Positions 35,986 through 47,554 are shown, counted from the first letter of the stretch. The stretch is DNA of 64,000 nucleotides from a bacterium (GCA_905221065.1 CAJNBS010000003.1:78254-142253); one strand, 5' to 3'. Made by a program: numbers and translations. The notes: a model not told the origin generated them from the sequence alone.

Positions 35986-36795
35986 TTATAAAATATATTT
36001 TTCAATAGCACGCGCGACGCCGTCTTCTTCGTTGCTGGCTGTAACATCATCAGCTAGGGATTTGACATAATCGCTGGCATTTCCCATTGCAATCCCAAGT
36101 CCTGCAAACTGGAGCATTTCGATATCGTTATTGGCATCGCCCATGGCCATAATTTCTGATGGCTCAATCTTCAAAATCTCAGCTAGTCGAGAAAGAGCAG
36201 TAGCCTTGGTCGTTCCGAGTGGCATGGCCTCATAAATGACAGGCTGCGAACGAACTCCGCTAAATCGTTGACAGAGTTCTTCAGCAAAACGTTGCTCAAA
36301 ATCATCTGTTTGGCTCTCTGTTCCTAAAAACATACCTTGGAACATACGATACTTACCACTGGTCGCTTCCTCAAGGGAGATTTCAGTCAGGTCTGAAAAG
36401 ACTAACTTGGCATCATTTTGAATGATTTCATTAGGCTTGCCACCTAGGACAAAATAATGTTCCTCATCAAAAAGAGTCAACTGAACCTCACTCTTTTCAG
36501 CTAGGTCATAGAGGTATTCGATGTCAGCTGGACTGAGTTCCTGCCAATCAACTAGCCCCCAGTCACTGGTCTGGTGAGTTGAACAACCGTTGTTGACAAT
36601 GACATACTCATTCTGGAGGTCCAGCCCCAGTTTTTGATAGTAGGGGAGGACACCAAAGAGCGGGCGTCCTGTACAGAGAACCAGTTTGACACCTTTTTCA
36701 ATAGCTTGGTGAATAGCAGTAATGTGGGCTTGTGGGATTTCCTTGGCTTCATTGAGGAGGGTTCCGTCCATATCCAAGGCTAGTAGTTTAATCAT
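35986..36795 (-). CDS. Cof-type HAD-IIB sugar-phosphatase
   Basis: 269 residues. Motif I LDMDGTLLN (about 6-14), motif II in LCTGRP, Lys region with KATALSRLAE, and motif IV MGDANNDIEM (about 218-227). The C2B cap (about 85-195) identifies the Cof/YidA branch. These enzymes hydrolyse small phosphometabolites; the substrate is not predictable. AAGGAAG precedes the ATG and TATAAT lies at about 36823-36828 on the minus strand. Confidence 0.9.
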   Translation of the reverse strand: MIKLLALDMDGTLLNEAKEIPQAHITAIHQAIEKGVKLVLCTGRPLFGVLPYYQKLGLDLQNEYVIVNNGCSTHQTSDWGLVDWQELSPADIEYLYDLAEKSEVQLTLFDEEHYFVLGGKPNEIIQNDAKLVFSDLTEISLEEATSGKYRMFQGMFLGTESQTDDFEQRFAEELCQRFSGVRSQPVIYEAMPLGTTKATALSRLAEILKIEPSEIMAMGDANNDIEMLQFAGLGIAMGNASDYVKSLADDVTASNEEDGVARAIEKYIL

Positions 36796-36918
36796 AAGAC
36801 TTCCTTCTTTATCTTTTGGTATTATTATAGCATATTTTGGAGAAGAAATTGATAAAAGGGTAGGGATATACGTTATTCAATGAAGTAAATAATTATATTT
36901 GGCAAGCTGGTCAAAAAA

Positions 36919-36971
36919 ACAGAGGATTTAAGATGAATAACACATTTTTCATCTTAAATCCTCTGTTTTCC
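36919..36971. terminator. Long perfect hairpin between HAD and DUF3270 genes
   Basis: AACAGAGGATTTAAGATGAA / TTCATCTTAAATCCTCTGTT with a TAACACATTT loop and T-run. It ends the minus-strand DUF3270 transcript (and can act on the plus strand too). A 20-bp perfect stem is long for a terminator. Confidence 0.7.
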
Positions 36972-37012
36972 TAATTTTTTATAAACCAACTTGATTAGAC
37001 GTGGGATATGAT

Positions 37013-37300
37013 TTATCTTCTAAATTTTCGTTTGATAATAGAGCGTTGGACTTTTAAAACAAGTAAGCTAAATCCGATTGCTGCGACAAATGCGAGAGCA
37101 GTTGATAATTTTAATGCTAAAAAGATAAAACTAAAGATAGCAATACAGATACAAAAAACAGCAATATTAACAAAAAATAGGATTTCCTTGAGATTAGTAT
37201 CAGATTGTGCTTCAGGTGTATAATCTTGATAGCGAGGAATCTGATGATTTGATTCTTCTTGATAGTCTACCTCATAGGATTGTAATTTTCTTACAGGCAT
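37013..37300 (-). CDS. DUF3270-family membrane protein
   Basis: 95 residues: a polar N-terminal half with MPVRKLQSYEVDYQEE, then two membrane segments (about 40-61 and 66-84) and a basic tail RSIIKRKFRR. It matches the streptococcal DUF3270 family in size and layout; function unknown. AAGGAGAGAAT precedes the ATG. Confidence 0.75.
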   Translation of the reverse strand: MPVRKLQSYEVDYQEESNHQIPRYQDYTPEAQSDTNLKEILFFVNIAVFCICIAIFSFIFLALKLSTALAFVAAIGFSLLVLKVQRSIIKRKFRR

Positions 37301-37655
37301 TATTCTCTCCTTAACTGTACATACCTATTTTATCATTTTTTAATCGGATAATTATTACAGTAAGGTTACAAAAAGAATAAAGTCCCTTTTCATTTTCAAA
37401 CTATTGTTCAGGACACTATAGTTTGAAAATAATAGTACGCATAATATTAAGGTCGTTAATCACCTATTGAAAATAGATTAGTAGAAATTGAAACAGTACA
37501 TTAATACTCTTCAAAACAAGTTAGCGTCATCTTGTATTAGGTATATGTTACTAATTTAGTCAATTTTATCTACAATAAAAAAGCTGTTCTTTTATTTTTA
37601 TTGAGTATATAGACTGCAAATTGCTCTTAAAAATGGTATAATGGTAAAGTTATAT
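37301..37655. other. Intergenic region upstream of the metK leader
   Basis: Contains AAACTAT..ATAGTTT (about 37400-37429), a possible hairpin, a decayed BOX element (37504-37609), and an extended -10 (TG then TATAAT, 37636-37641) that should drive the metK leader. No gene. Confidence 0.5.
37504..37609 (+). repeat. Decayed BOX element
   Basis: Ends ATACTCTTC... and ...TTATTGAGTAT are recognisable, with degenerate boxA (GTTAGCGTCATCTTGTA) and boxB (GGTATATGTTACTAATTTAG) parts; the boxB hairpin sequence is largely lost. Confidence 0.65.
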
Positions 37656-37915
37656 AGTCCCGATAAGATGGTAGGTATTCATTACTAAGAGTTTTCCTAT
37701 CAGTACTTTGTAACTCGCAAAGAATGACGGCTCCAAAGTAGTCGCTCGTCATTCTACGGTTGCCGCCATAATGCGGTCATCCTATGCGCCTTACTAGCTT
37801 CAGAAATAAAAAAAGTATTGTTTTTATTTCTTTCGCGTCGTAACTCTTAGATAATGGAAATACCTATCAGTACTTTGTAACTCTATAACAATATTTTTTA
37901 AGGGGGGACATTTTT
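37656..37915 (+). ncRNA. SMK-box (SAM-III) riboswitch of metK with a long internal insertion
   Basis: 5' part AGTCCCGATAAGATGG (37656-37671) and 3' part CTATCAGTACTTTGTAACT (37864-37882), followed by AAGGGGGGAC (37900-37909) that includes the Shine-Dalgarno, match the SMK-box layout: GTCCC can pair with GGGAC to hide the ribosome-binding site when SAM is bound. TAGGTATT (37672) pairs with AATACCTA (37859), then CTAAGAGTT (37685) with AACTCTTAG (37842). The insert between has hairpins at 37721-37755 and 37802-37831 and a second copy of the TATCAGTACTTTGTAAC core (37698-37714). Confidence 0.75.
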
Positions 37916-39106
37916 ATGTCAGAACGTAAATTATTCACGTCTGAATCTGTATCTGAGGGGCATCCAGATAAGATTGCAGATCAAATTTCAGATGCTATCT
38001 TGGATGCTATTTTAGCTAAGGATCCAGAGGCGCACGTTGCTGCTGAGACAGCTGTATATACTGGTTCCGTCCATGTTTTTGGTGAAATTTCTACAAATGC
38101 CTATGTGGATATTAACCGTGTGGTTCGTGATACCATTGCAGAGATTGGCTATACCAATACCGAGTATGGTTTTTCTGCTGAGACAGTGGGAGTACACCCA
38201 TCTTTAGTGGAACAATCTCCTGACATCGCCCAAGGGGTTAACGAAGCCTTGGAGGTCCGTGGAAATGCAGATCAAGATCCACTGGACTTGATTGGTGCTG
38301 GTGACCAAGGCCTCATGTTTGGATTTGCAGTGGATGAAACAGAAGAGCTCATGCCATTGCCAATTTCACTCAGTCATAAATTGGTTCGTCGTCTGGCAGA
38401 ACTTCGTAAATCTGGTGAAATCAGCTATCTTCGCCCAGACGCAAAATCACAAGTTACAGTTGAGTATGATGAGAATGATCGTCCAGTACGTGTGGATACT
38501 GTTGTTATTTCTACTCAGCACGATCCAGAGGCCACTAATGAACAAATCCATCAAGATGTGATTACAAAGGTTATTAAGGAAGTGATTCCAGCTTCTTATT
38601 TGGATGAGCAAACAAAATTCTTCATCAATCCAACAGGTCGCTTTGTAATCGGTGGACCTCAAGGAGACTCAGGTTTGACTGGTCGTAAGATTATCGTGGA
38701 TACTTATGGTGGCTATTCTCGTCATGGTGGTGGTGCCTTCTCTGGTAAGGATGCGACTAAGGTGGATCGTTCAGCCTCTTATGCGGCTCGTTATATTGCC
38801 AAGAATATTGTTGCAGCGGGTTTGGCTAAGAAGGCAGAAGTACAGTTGGCCTACGCTATCGGTGTTGCCCAACCTGTTTCTGTTCGTATCGATACTTTCG
38901 GTACAGGCACAGTAGCTGAAAGCAAGCTTGAAAAAGCAGCTCGTCAAATCTTTGACCTTCGCCCTGCAGGAATTATCCAAATGTTGGATCTCAAACGTCC
39001 TATCTACCGTCAAACAGCGGCTTACGGACACATGGGACGTACAGATATTGACCTTCCATGGGAACGTTTGGACAAGGTAGACGCTTTGAAAGAAGCAGTC
39101 AAATAA
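37916..39106 (+). CDS. metK: S-adenosylmethionine synthetase
   Basis: 396 residues. [19 protein letters not shown] at the N-terminus, [12 protein letters not shown] (about 122-133), [20 protein letters not shown] (about 248-267) and the C-terminal [14 protein letters not shown] are the MAT signatures. It makes SAM from methionine and ATP. Translation is probably controlled by the SMK-box leader, whose AAGGGGGGAC is the ribosome-binding site. Confidence 0.98.
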   Translation: MSERKLFTSESVSEGHPDKIADQISDAILDAILAKDPEAHVAAETAVYTGSVHVFGEISTNAYVDINRVVRDTIAEIGYTNTEYGFSAETVGVHPSLVEQSPDIAQGVNEALEVRGNADQDPLDLIGAGDQGLMFGFAVDETEELMPLPISLSHKLVRRLAELRKSGEISYLRPDAKSQVTVEYDENDRPVRVDTVVISTQHDPEATNEQIHQDVITKVIKEVIPASYLDEQTKFFINPTGRFVIGGPQGDSGLTGRKIIVDTYGGYSRHGGGAFSGKDATKVDRSASYAARYIAKNIVAAGLAKKAEVQLAYAIGVAQPVSVRIDTFGTGTVAESKLEKAARQIFDLRPAGIIQMLDLKRPIYRQTAAYGHMGRTDIDLPWERLDKVDALKEAVK

Positions 39107-39107
39107 A

Positions 39108-39137
39108 ATCTTGAGAGGGGAAGTTCCCCTCTTTTTT
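39108..39137 (+). terminator. Terminator after metK
   Basis: GAGGGGAA / TTCCCCTC stem with minimal loop (G..G), then TTTTTTA. Confidence 0.75.
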
Positions 39138-39225
39138 ACTGATAAAACATTTTACATACAAATAATTGAACTTTCTTAAAAATAAGACTATAATTAAGTT
39201 AAAAATAGTAAACGATAAAAGCTAG

Positions 39226-39268
39226 AAAGGAGTTTACTGTATTTAATCTATACAGTAAGATTAAAATC
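39226..39268 (+). promoter_or_regulatory. Ribosome-binding site separated from its start by a hairpin
   Basis: AAAGGAG (39226-39232) is 36 bases before the ATG at 39269. Between them TTACTGTAT (39234-39242) pairs perfectly with ATACAGTAA (39250-39258). With the hairpin folded, the gap from GGAG to ATG falls to about 10 bases. There is no other start codon in this frame nearer the GGAG. Confidence 0.55.
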
Positions 39269-39463
39269 ATGAAAAAGAAAACAATAGCAATTATACAATG
39301 TATTTTGTATCTCATAGCTCCTTATATAGCTCTTCAGTTATGTAGAATGAACAGAAGTTTCGTTACTGATAATCTCTTTTTTATTTTCCTTATTCTGCTG
39401 ACTATTTCATTCTGGTTTAGTATTTGGAAACTCGAAAAAGCACTAGATAATAATTCACAATAA
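39269..39463 (+). CDS. Small two-helix membrane protein
   Basis: 64 residues: MKKKTIAIIQCILYLIAPYI and a second span (about 34-53) ending in a charged tail KLEKALDNNSQ. It resembles the 27432-27629 protein in size, topology and the ILYL.[AS]P[FY]I segment, so the two are probably paralogues. The spacer hairpin before the ATG is unusual. Function unknown. Confidence 0.65.
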   Translation: MKKKTIAIIQCILYLIAPYIALQLCRMNRSFVTDNLFFIFLILLTISFWFSIWKLEKALDNNSQ

Positions 39464-39534
39464 TAACTCCAAAGATTTAGATTTGTTTTACACAGGTTTA
39501 AATCTTTTTTATCACTTAAAAAAACTCCTATATC

Positions 39535-39566
39535 ATCTTTCCGAAAAACTATAATTTTCTTGAAAA
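39535..39566 (+). other. dif_SL chromosome-dimer resolution site
   Basis: TCTTTCCGAAAAACTATAA followed by TTTTCTTGAAAA, directly upstream of xerS. This is the streptococcal/lactococcal dif_SL core, where XerS binds the two arms. It places the window at or near the replication terminus. Confidence 0.88.
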
Positions 39567-39617
39567 ATATATTAGTCTATGCTATACTACTAGTAGACTT
39601 ATTTATGGAGAAAATAC

Positions 39618-40688
39618 ATGAAACGCGAGATTTTACTGGAACGAATCGACAAACTAAAACAAATCATGCCCTGGTATGTTCTGGAATACTACCAATCTAA
39701 GCTTGCTGTTCCCTATAGTTTTACAACCTTGTACGAATACCTCAAGGAATACGATCGATTTTTCAGTTGGGTTTTGGAGTCTGGTATTTCAAATGCTGAT
39801 AAAATGTCTGAAATTCCTTTATCGGTCTTGGAAAACATGTCTAAGAAAGATATGGAAGCTTTTATCCTATATCTACGAGAACGTCCTTTGCTGAATGCCA
39901 ATACAACCAAGCAAGGCGTTTCACAGACAACCATCAATCGAACCTTATCAGCACTTTCTAGTCTTTACAAGTATCTGACTGAGGAAGTTGAAAACGACCA
40001 AGGAGAACCTTATTTCTATCGCAATGTAATGAAGAAAGTTTCAACCAAGAAAAAGAAAGAAACGCTTGCTGCTAGAGCTGAAAACATCAAGCAAAAACTT
40101 TTTCTAGGTGATGAAACAGAAGGTTTTCTGACTTATATCGACCAAGAGTACCCACAACAGCTCTCAAATCGTGCTCTCTCGTCATTCAATAAAAATAAGG
40201 AACGTGATTTGGCCATTATCGCCCTTCTACTAGCATCTGGTGTCCGCTTATCTGAAGCTGTTAATCTGGATCTAAGAGATCTCAATTTAAAAATGATGGT
40301 TATTGATGTCACTCGAAAAGGGGGCAAACGTGACTCGGTCAATGTCGCCGCCTTTGCTAAGCCTTATCTAGAGAATTATCTAGCCATTCGAAATCAACGT
40401 TATAAGACGGAAAAGACGGATACAGCACTCTTTTTAACACTCTATAGAGGTGTTCCCAATCGTATCGATGCTTCCAGCGTTGAGAAAATGGTTGCTAAGT
40501 ACTCTGAGGACTTCAAAGTACGGGTAACTCCCCACAAACTGCGCCATACCCTAGCAACTAGGCTCTATGATGCGACCAAATCACAAGTTTTGGTTAGCCA
40601 CCAGCTAGGACACGCCAGTACGCAAGTCACTGACCTCTATACCCATATTGTCAACGATGAACAAAAGAATGCTCTAGATAGTTTGTGA
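39618..40688 (+). CDS. xerS: Tyrosine recombinase XerS
   Basis: 356 residues. N-terminal SAM-like core-binding domain (about 1-135) and a catalytic domain with Arg in [12 protein letters not shown] (about 205), Lys in [24 protein letters not shown] (about 305) with His and Arg, [15 protein letters not shown] with the second His and the nucleophile Tyr. It acts alone at dif_SL to resolve chromosome dimers in streptococci and lactococci. The site lies 50 bases upstream. Confidence 0.97.
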   Translation: MKREILLERIDKLKQIMPWYVLEYYQSKLAVPYSFTTLYEYLKEYDRFFSWVLESGISNADKMSEIPLSVLENMSKKDMEAFILYLRERPLLNANTTKQGVSQTTINRTLSALSSLYKYLTEEVENDQGEPYFYRNVMKKVSTKKKKETLAARAENIKQKLFLGDETEGFLTYIDQEYPQQLSNRALSSFNKNKERDLAIIALLLASGVRLSEAVNLDLRDLNLKMMVIDVTRKGGKRDSVNVAAFAKPYLENYLAIRNQRYKTEKTDTALFLTLYRGVPNRIDASSVEKMVAKYSEDFKVRVTPHKLRHTLATRLYDATKSQVLVSHQLGHASTQVTDLYTHIVNDEQKNALDSL

Positions 40689-40908
40689 ACTACATAAAAT
40701 AAGTTATGTAAAAAATATAAAGGGATTCAATAAACTATTAGTCTTATTTGCTCCTATCAAATACAATATCTGACATAGTAAACAGCTTTGAGGAATATGA
40801 AATAAAATTTATGTGGCCACTAGCTTGCCTTTCTTTGTAATATCCTGGATATGCAAATCACTTATAATTGGTATTCATCTCAAAATAAGAGGATTCCACA
40901 AAAATAAA
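40689..40908. other. Spacer between xerS and integrase remnant
   Basis: AT-rich, no gene. No clear terminator for xerS seen. Probably degraded mobile-element DNA. Confidence 0.4.
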
Positions 40909-41109
40909 TTAAATTGGAGCACCTATAAAAACACACTGCCTGCGATGGCCAATATTTTATCAGAAAATAAAATCCCTCTAAAAACAATCATGGACAGGGT
41001 TGGTCATTCTGATTCTGAGGTCACTACTTCCATCTACACCCATGTCACAAAGAACATGAAAGACGAAGCAATCAATGTACTGGATAAAGTTATGAAAAAG
41101 ATTTTTTAA
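40909..41109 (+). pseudogene. C-terminal remnant of a phage/ICE tyrosine integrase
   Basis: In-frame NTLPAMANILSENKIPLKTI, then MDRVGHSDSEVTTSIYTHVT and KNMKDEAINVLDKVMKKIF before the stop. DRVGHSDSEVT..IYTHVT holds the family His and the nucleophile Tyr of integrases, but the catalytic Arg region and N-terminal half are gone. A possible attachment end follows (TTTTGCCCCTTTTATGCCCC, then a strong hairpin TAGCCCTTCGGAT / ATCCGAGAGGCTA, about 41149-41177). Lies next to eno, as integrase relics do in pneumococcus. Confidence 0.78.
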
Positions 41110-41225
41110 AAAGTTTTGCCCCTTTTATGCCCCCTGAATACAAAAATAGCCCTTCGGATAAAATCCGAGAGGCTAGAAACGTTGTTAAATCAACGGCCGA
41201 ACTTTTGAGTTTCAAGGTTCGGGAT

Positions 41226-41246
41226 AAAATAGTTCACTGAACTATT

Positions 41247-41249
<3 letters not shown>
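41226..41249 (-). terminator. Terminator of eno
   Basis: AAATAGTTCA / TGAACTATTT on the minus strand begins at the eno stop codon; the loop is one or two bases and the tail is TTAT. Confidence 0.6.
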
Positions 41250-42554
<1,305 letters not shown>

Positions 42555-42702
42555 TTACTCTCCTTATGAGTTAAATTTTTTACACCTCTATAATACCTTA
42601 AAAACCCTCCTTTTTCAAGAAAAAACGTTATCTTTGTGCAAATTTTCCTTAACTTTATAAAGTAATCGCTTTCTTTTGTCTGTTTTATTCTAACTTTTAT
42701 GA

Positions 42703-42714
42703 TATACTGTTTTC
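42703..42714 (+). promoter_or_regulatory. Extended -10 promoter giving a predicted leaderless yueI mRNA
   Basis: TG then TATACT (42703-42708) lies six bases before the ATG at 42715. No Shine-Dalgarno between them. The -35 region is weak. Confidence 0.6.
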
Positions 42715-43161
42715 ATGACAGATTTATCAAAACAATTACTTGAAAAAGCTCATGGTGGACCAAAACTAAATCCTGATGAGCAAAGACGCTATCTTGGTAC
42801 TTTTGAGGAAAGAGTTCTTGGATATGCAGATATTGACACAGCAAATAGCCCTCAGCTAGAAAAAGGTTTTTTATCTATTTTAGAAAATCTTCAGGAAAAG
42901 GCTGAGCCACTATTTGTGAAGATTTCCCCAACTATCGAATTTGACAAGCAAGTTTTCTACTTGAAAGAAGCGAAAGAAACTGATAGCCAAGCCACAATAG
43001 TATCTGAAGAACACACTTCCTCTCCTTTCGGTCTGATTATTCATACCAATGCACCAGTGCAAGTAGAAGAAAAGGACCTTCGACTTGCCTTTGCAAAACT
43101 TTGGGAAGTTAAAAAAGAAGAACCCGTCAAAACATCCATCTGGAAAAAATGGTTTGGCTAA
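42715..43161 (+). CDS. YueI-family (DUF1694) protein
   Basis: 148 residues. [20 protein letters not shown] (about 17-36) is the family core, and [17 protein letters not shown] with a later [15 protein letters not shown] fits the same fold. A tail WKKWFG ends it. Cytosolic, conserved in Firmicutes, function unknown. Convergent with the glycerate kinase gene: their ends overlap by four bases. Confidence 0.83.
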   Translation: MTDLSKQLLEKAHGGPKLNPDEQRRYLGTFEERVLGYADIDTANSPQLEKGFLSILENLQEKAEPLFVKISPTIEFDKQVFYLKEAKETDSQATIVSEEHTSSPFGLIIHTNAPVQVEEKDLRLAFAKLWEVKKEEPVKTSIWKKWFG

Positions 43162-44273
43162 ATCTTAGGCATATTTAATAAATGTCCAATATTGGTGGCC
43201 GTATGCTCCAAATAAATACTGGCATTTTTCAGACTATCTTCTAGAGGTTCACTTTTCTCCAAAATAGAAAAGGCAGCTTGGATATTTTCAAATGGTAGCG
43301 TAGGTAAATCTTCAGCGAGACTGCCACAAATAGCAATAACAGGAACTCCGACAGGGGTTCTTTTTGCAACACCTATAGGCGCTTTCCCTGCTAAACTTTG
43401 ACGATCTAGCCTTCCTTCTCCAACAACAACCAAGTCAGCATCAGAAACTTTCTTATCAAAGTCAATCAAGTCTAGGCAGGTGTCAATCCCAGAAACGATA
43501 CTTGCCTGAGCAAAGGCACACAAACCGCCAGCAATGCCTCCCCCAGCTCCTGCTCCTTTAAGTTCTAATGTTGCAGGTGAGACTTTTACATAAAAATCTT
43601 GGATTGCCTGATCTACGGTCTCGAACATAGTAGGATCTAGGCCTTTTTGCTTGCCAAACGTGTAGGTAGCACCTTGATATCCACATAAGGGACTTGCGAC
43701 ATCTGCTAAAATATGAATGTGAATATCTTCAGGAATTTTATAGCAATTTTCTGTTGAAACTGAAGCTAATTTTAGCAAGGATGTGCCACAAGTGGGCAAG
43801 ATATTTCCATCATCATCATAAAATTGATACCCTAAACCAGCAGCAATCCCCAGTCCTCCATCATTACTGGCCGTACCACCAACGCCAATATAGATTTCTT
43901 TAATCTCTTGACTAATGAGGTGGCGAATCAACTCTCCAATACCACAAGTTTGGATTTGGAGTGGGTTTCGTTTCTCTTGCGGAATTTTTCCAAGGCCAAC
44001 TAAATCAGCAACTTCAAATAGTGCCAGTTTCCCTTTTTGAAAATAGCGCATGGCTTCTTTTTGGCCAAAAGGTCCTGTCACTTGAATCCATTTTTCTTCA
44101 AGGTCAAGAGAATGTCGGATAGCATCTACAGTACCTTCTCCCCCATCACCAACAGGGCAGAGGAGACAGTCTACATCTGCTAGCGATTGTTGGAAGCCTC
44201 TTTTAATAGCTTCAGCTACCTTTTCAGCGGTCAAGCTTTCTTTAAATGAATCTGGTGCAATTACAATCTTCAT
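43158..44273 (-). CDS. Glycerate kinase (GarK/GlxK family)
   Basis: 371 residues from the ATG at 44273 (GAGGGAC upstream; ATG at 44285 overlaps the serB stop but lacks a spaced site). N-terminal [19 protein letters not shown] is the family start, with [13 protein letters not shown] (about 39-51) and [15 protein letters not shown] (about 116-130). It phosphorylates glycerate to 2- or 3-phosphoglycerate. Eight bases after the SerB-type phosphatase gene, which supports an operon in serine or glycerate metabolism. Confidence 0.92.
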   Translation of the reverse strand: MKIVIAPDSFKESLTAEKVAEAIKRGFQQSLADVDCLLCPVGDGGEGTVDAIRHSLDLEEKWIQVTGPFGQKEAMRYFQKGKLALFEVADLVGLGKIPQEKRNPLQIQTCGIGELIRHLISQEIKEIYIGVGGTASNDGGLGIAAGLGYQFYDDDGNILPTCGTSLLKLASVSTENCYKIPEDIHIHILADVASPLCGYQGATYTFGKQKGLDPTMFETVDQAIQDFYVKVSPATLELKGAGAGGGIAGGLCAFAQASIVSGIDTCLDLIDFDKKVSDADLVVVGEGRLDRQSLAGKAPIGVAKRTPVGVPVIAICGSLAEDLPTLPFENIQAAFSILEKSEPLEDSLKNASIYLEHTATNIGHLLNMPKI

Positions 44274-44281
44274 ATTGTCCC

Positions 44282-44926
44282 TCATTCTAAAAAGTCAATC
44301 AAAGGAAGAACTTCTAAAAAATCTCTCTTGTCAACATGATGTGGTATTTCTTGTTTCAGCACTTCTTTAGCACAAAAAGCAATTCCCAGTCCTGCTGACT
44401 TTAACATTAATAAGTCATTGGCCCCATCACCGATTGCAACTGTTCTTTCTTTAGGGAGTTTGAGTTCCTTTCTCCATTGTTCCAGAGTTGCTTGTTTGAC
44501 TTCAGGGCTTATAATTGCTCCAACTAATTTTCCTGTTAGAAGACCGTCTTTGACTTCAAGTTGATTGGCGGAGAAACAGGCAATTCCGAGGGATTTTGCT
44601 AGTCTCTCAACTATTGGTGTAAATCCACCAGAAACCAGACCTACTAGGATGCCATTCTTTTGGAGAATAGAGATAAATTCCTGGGCATTTGGCGTTAAAT
44701 GAATAGAGTCAAAAACTTTCTCAAAGACCGAAACAGGAAGACCTTCCAACACGGACACTCTTTTTCTTAAACTGCTTTCAAAGTCCAACTCCCCTTGCAT
44801 TGCCTGACTTGTAATCTGCGCAATTTCTTCTTCACAACCTACCTCTCTTCCCAAAAGGTCAATCACTTCTTCTAGAATTAAGGTGCCGTCAACATCCATG
44901 ACACACAAGCCTTTTATTTGAGACAT
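44282..44926 (-). CDS. serB: Phosphoserine phosphatase (SerB-like HAD)
   Basis: 214 residues. Motif I VMDVDGTL (about 9-16), motif [14 protein letters not shown] (about 96-107) and motif [14 protein letters not shown] (about 160-171) match SerB. It would remove phosphate from L-phosphoserine. No N-terminal ACT domain, as usual for the Firmicute type. Followed by glycerate kinase. AGAGGAG lies before the ATG. Confidence 0.88.
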   Translation of the reverse strand: MSQIKGLCVMDVDGTLILEEVIDLLGREVGCEEEIAQITSQAMQGELDFESSLRKRVSVLEGLPVSVFEKVFDSIHLTPNAQEFISILQKNGILVGLVSGGFTPIVERLAKSLGIACFSANQLEVKDGLLTGKLVGAIISPEVKQATLEQWRKELKLPKERTVAIGDGANDLLMLKSAGLGIAFCAKEVLKQEIPHHVDKRDFLEVLPLIDFLE

Positions 44927-44949
44927 AAGCTCTCCTCTCTAAACAGCCC

Positions 44950-44980
44950 AAAAATCGTATGAAGTCATCATACGATTTTA
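44950..44980 (-). terminator. Terminator of the glg operon
   Basis: AAAATCGTATGA / TCATACGATTTT with loop of five bases, between glgA and serB; T-run TTGGG-type on minus strand is weak but the 12-bp stem is perfect. Confidence 0.65.
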
Positions 44981-44984
44981 TCTA

Positions 44985-46418
44985 TTAGTTAACTAAACTA
45001 TGGTACAAGTCAAGGTATGATTTGCAGGCTGTATCCCATGAGAAATCACACTCCATAGCTTGTTTTTGTAAGTTTCTCCAAACGTCAGGATGGTTCCTAT
45101 ACAAGTCCAATGCTGTTTGGAAAGTCCAATTTAACCAATAAGGAGATAGATTGTCAAAGCTAAAGCCTGTACCGCTTCCTTCGATTGGATTGAAAGCGCG
45201 GACAGTATCGCGCAAGCCACCAACCTCATGAACCAATGGCAAGGTTCCGTACCGCATCGCCATCATTTGAGACAAGCCACACGGTTCGAAACGACTTGGC
45301 ATGAGGAAGAGATCGCATGCAGCGTAGATTTCTTGGGCAAGTTTGACATCAAAAGTGATGTTTGCTGATAGCTTGTCTGGGTAAATCTGAGCAAACCATG
45401 AGAAAGCTCCTTCAAAGGCTGGATCTCCAGTTCCCAAAAGAACAATCTGAACATCATTTTGCAAGATATGGTGAAGACTTTCGACCACCACATCAAAACC
45501 TTTTTGACGTGTCAAACGAGAAACAATTCCCACCAATGGAACATCTGCTCTAACTGGCAAGCCAACTCTCTCTTGCAATTTTGCCTTGTTTTGGGCTTTC
45601 CCAGACAAATCTTCCTGATTGAAATGATAGTCTAAAAGAGCATCCGTCTGAGGATTATATAGGTCAGCATCAATCCCGTTCACGATACCAGATACCTTGC
45701 CAGATTCCATTCGAAGAATCTGATCCAAGTTACATCCGAACTGACTGGTCATAATTTCATGAGCATAGCTAGGTGAAACTGTTGAAACACGGTCCGCATA
45801 AAGAATACCTGCCTTCATCCAGTTTAAACAATTATTCCAGCGAAGGGTACCATCAGCATACCGTTCAAAGCCGACTCCAAACAAATCCCATAACATTCCT
45901 TCTGAAAATTGTCCTTGGAATTCCAAATTATGAATGGTTAAAACAGTTTTAATTCCTTGATAAGCTTGAATCCAACGGTATTTTTCCTTTAACAAGAAAG
46001 GAATCATAGCTGTATGGTAGTCATGAACATGGAGAAGGTCAGGAATAAAGTCAATCCTTTCCATAGCCTCAATGGCAGCCAGTTGGAAGAAAGCGAAGCG
46101 TTCCCCATCGTCAAAATCACCATAAACATGGCCACGGAAGAAATAATATTGGCTGTCGATAAAGTAGAAGGTTACACCGTTTAAGACGGTTTTCTTAATC
46201 CCACAGTACTGTCTGCGCCAACCGACGCTCACCTCAAAATGAAGAACATCTTCAATCTGATTTCCAAATTTAGCCTCTACCATGTCATAGTAGGGTAAAA
46301 TCACTGCAACTTCGTGCCCAGCTTTTACCAGTGATTTTGGAAGAGCGCCAATGACGTCTCCCAAACCACCTGTTTTTGAAAAGGGTGCACCCTCTGCTGC
46401 TACAAATAAAATTTTCAT
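44985..46418 (-). CDS. glgA: Glycogen synthase GlgA
   Basis: 477 residues, GT5 family. [13 protein letters not shown] (about 15-27) binds ADP-glucose, [11 protein letters not shown] and [15 protein letters not shown] mark the N-terminal domain, and [19 protein letters not shown] (about 375-393) carries the catalytic Glu. It extends alpha-1,4 glucan from ADP-glucose. The start overlaps the glgD stop by four bases (ATGA). Confidence 0.97.
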   Translation of the reverse strand: MKILFVAAEGAPFSKTGGLGDVIGALPKSLVKAGHEVAVILPYYDMVEAKFGNQIEDVLHFEVSVGWRRQYCGIKKTVLNGVTFYFIDSQYYFFRGHVYGDFDDGERFAFFQLAAIEAMERIDFIPDLLHVHDYHTAMIPFLLKEKYRWIQAYQGIKTVLTIHNLEFQGQFSEGMLWDLFGVGFERYADGTLRWNNCLNWMKAGILYADRVSTVSPSYAHEIMTSQFGCNLDQILRMESGKVSGIVNGIDADLYNPQTDALLDYHFNQEDLSGKAQNKAKLQERVGLPVRADVPLVGIVSRLTRQKGFDVVVESLHHILQNDVQIVLLGTGDPAFEGAFSWFAQIYPDKLSANITFDVKLAQEIYAACDLFLMPSRFEPCGLSQMMAMRYGTLPLVHEVGGLRDTVRAFNPIEGSGTGFSFDNLSPYWLNWTFQTALDLYRNHPDVWRNLQKQAMECDFSWDTACKSYLDLYHSLVN

Positions 46419-47554
46419 GAATGAATATCCTCTGTTACTTTGCTACCTTTCTTAACAACAACTGGATGTTCTGCAGTTCCTCGAATCACAACACCAGGCT
46501 CAACTTCAACACCCTTGTCCAAGATAGCATATTCTACCTGAGCTCCTTCTCCAATGACAACACGAGGGAAGAGCAGGCTATCTTTAACTAGGCTATCCTT
46601 ATGGACATGAATATTACGTGATAAAACAGAATTAGCCACTTGACCTTCAATGATACTACCAGAGGCAAACTGAGAAGTACTTACCTTAGATGTATTAGCA
46701 TAGTAAGTAGGCTCTTCATTTTTGACCTTGGTATAAATCTTTTGGTTTGGTGAGAAAAGAGAGTAGAATTTTTGTGATTCAAGCATATCAATATTCGCTT
46801 GATAATAAGACTCTACAGAATGAATGTTGGCTAGGTAGCCTGTGTACTCGTAGGCAAAAGCCCCTTCTTTAGCCGCCAAATCCCGTAAAACATATCGCAA
46901 CTTCTCTGGATGTTCTTTTTTAGCTTCTTCTTCCAAGCGTTCAATCAACCAAGGTGTATCAACGACAAAGATATCTGTAGACATGTTATAGATTTGATCT
47001 GGTAACTTGCTATCAAAGAGTTTATGAGAACGAACATGGTCTGTTTCATCCACTTCCAAGATTGCATTGACTTCTGAAATGTCTTTCTTAGCTAGTTTTT
47101 TATAAACTACAGTGATAGGCCCTTTTGTTGTACTGTGTAGGTGGAAAACTTGGTTCAAATCAATGTTAATCAAGACATCGCAGTTGAGTGAAACTGTTTG
47201 GTTTGAGCCAGAACGTTTCAAATAAGTAAGAAGCTGTTGGTAGTATTCTTTTCCAACTGTACTACTTTCCACACGGGTATTGTAAATACCTAGATAATAG
47301 TGGCTAAGAAGAGTCGACAAGCCCCACTCACGCCCAGAACGAATATGGTCAAAGACAGAACTGATATTGTCTTGTTGGAAAATACCAAAGATACTACGGA
47401 CACCTGCATTAGCAAGACTTGAAAGCGGGAAGTCGATCAAGCGATATTTACCACCAAATGGCAAACTAGCTACTGGACGATGGTCTGTCAGTGTTGACAT
47501 ATCATGAAAACCAACTGTGTTTCCTAAAATGGCAGAATATTTATCAATCTTCAT
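46415..47554 (-). CDS. glgD: Glucose-1-phosphate adenylyltransferase subunit GlgD
   Basis: 379 residues. Same fold as GlgC with N-terminal pyrophosphorylase and C-terminal left-handed beta helix (about 280-379), but the first loop ([13 protein letters not shown]) lacks the GGQGTRL motif, as in GlgD partner subunits of the Firmicute heteromer. [20 protein letters not shown] matches the family. Overlaps glgC by 11 bases. Confidence 0.95.
   Translation of the reverse strand: MKIDKYSAILGNTVGFHDMSTLTDHRPVASLPFGGKYRLIDFPLSSLANAGVRSIFGIFQQDNISSVFDHIRSGREWGLSTLLSHYYLGIYNTRVESSTVGKEYYQQLLTYLKRSGSNQTVSLNCDVLINIDLNQVFHLHSTTKGPITVVYKKLAKKDISEVNAILEVDETDHVRSHKLFDSKLPDQIYNMSTDIFVVDTPWLIERLEEEAKKEHPEKLRYVLRDLAAKEGAFAYEYTGYLANIHSVESYYQANIDMLESQKFYSLFSPNQKIYTKVKNEEPTYYANTSKVSTSQFASGSIIEGQVANSVLSRNIHVHKDSLVKDSLLFPRVVIGEGAQVEYAILDKGVEVEPGVVIRGTAEHPVVVKKGSKVTEDIHS

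Noticed and set aside
37375-37440. AAACTAT..ATAGTTT inverted repeat as a metK regulatory site
   Set aside because: It lies about 200 bases upstream of the metK promoter and could be a terminator-like remnant; no clear role.
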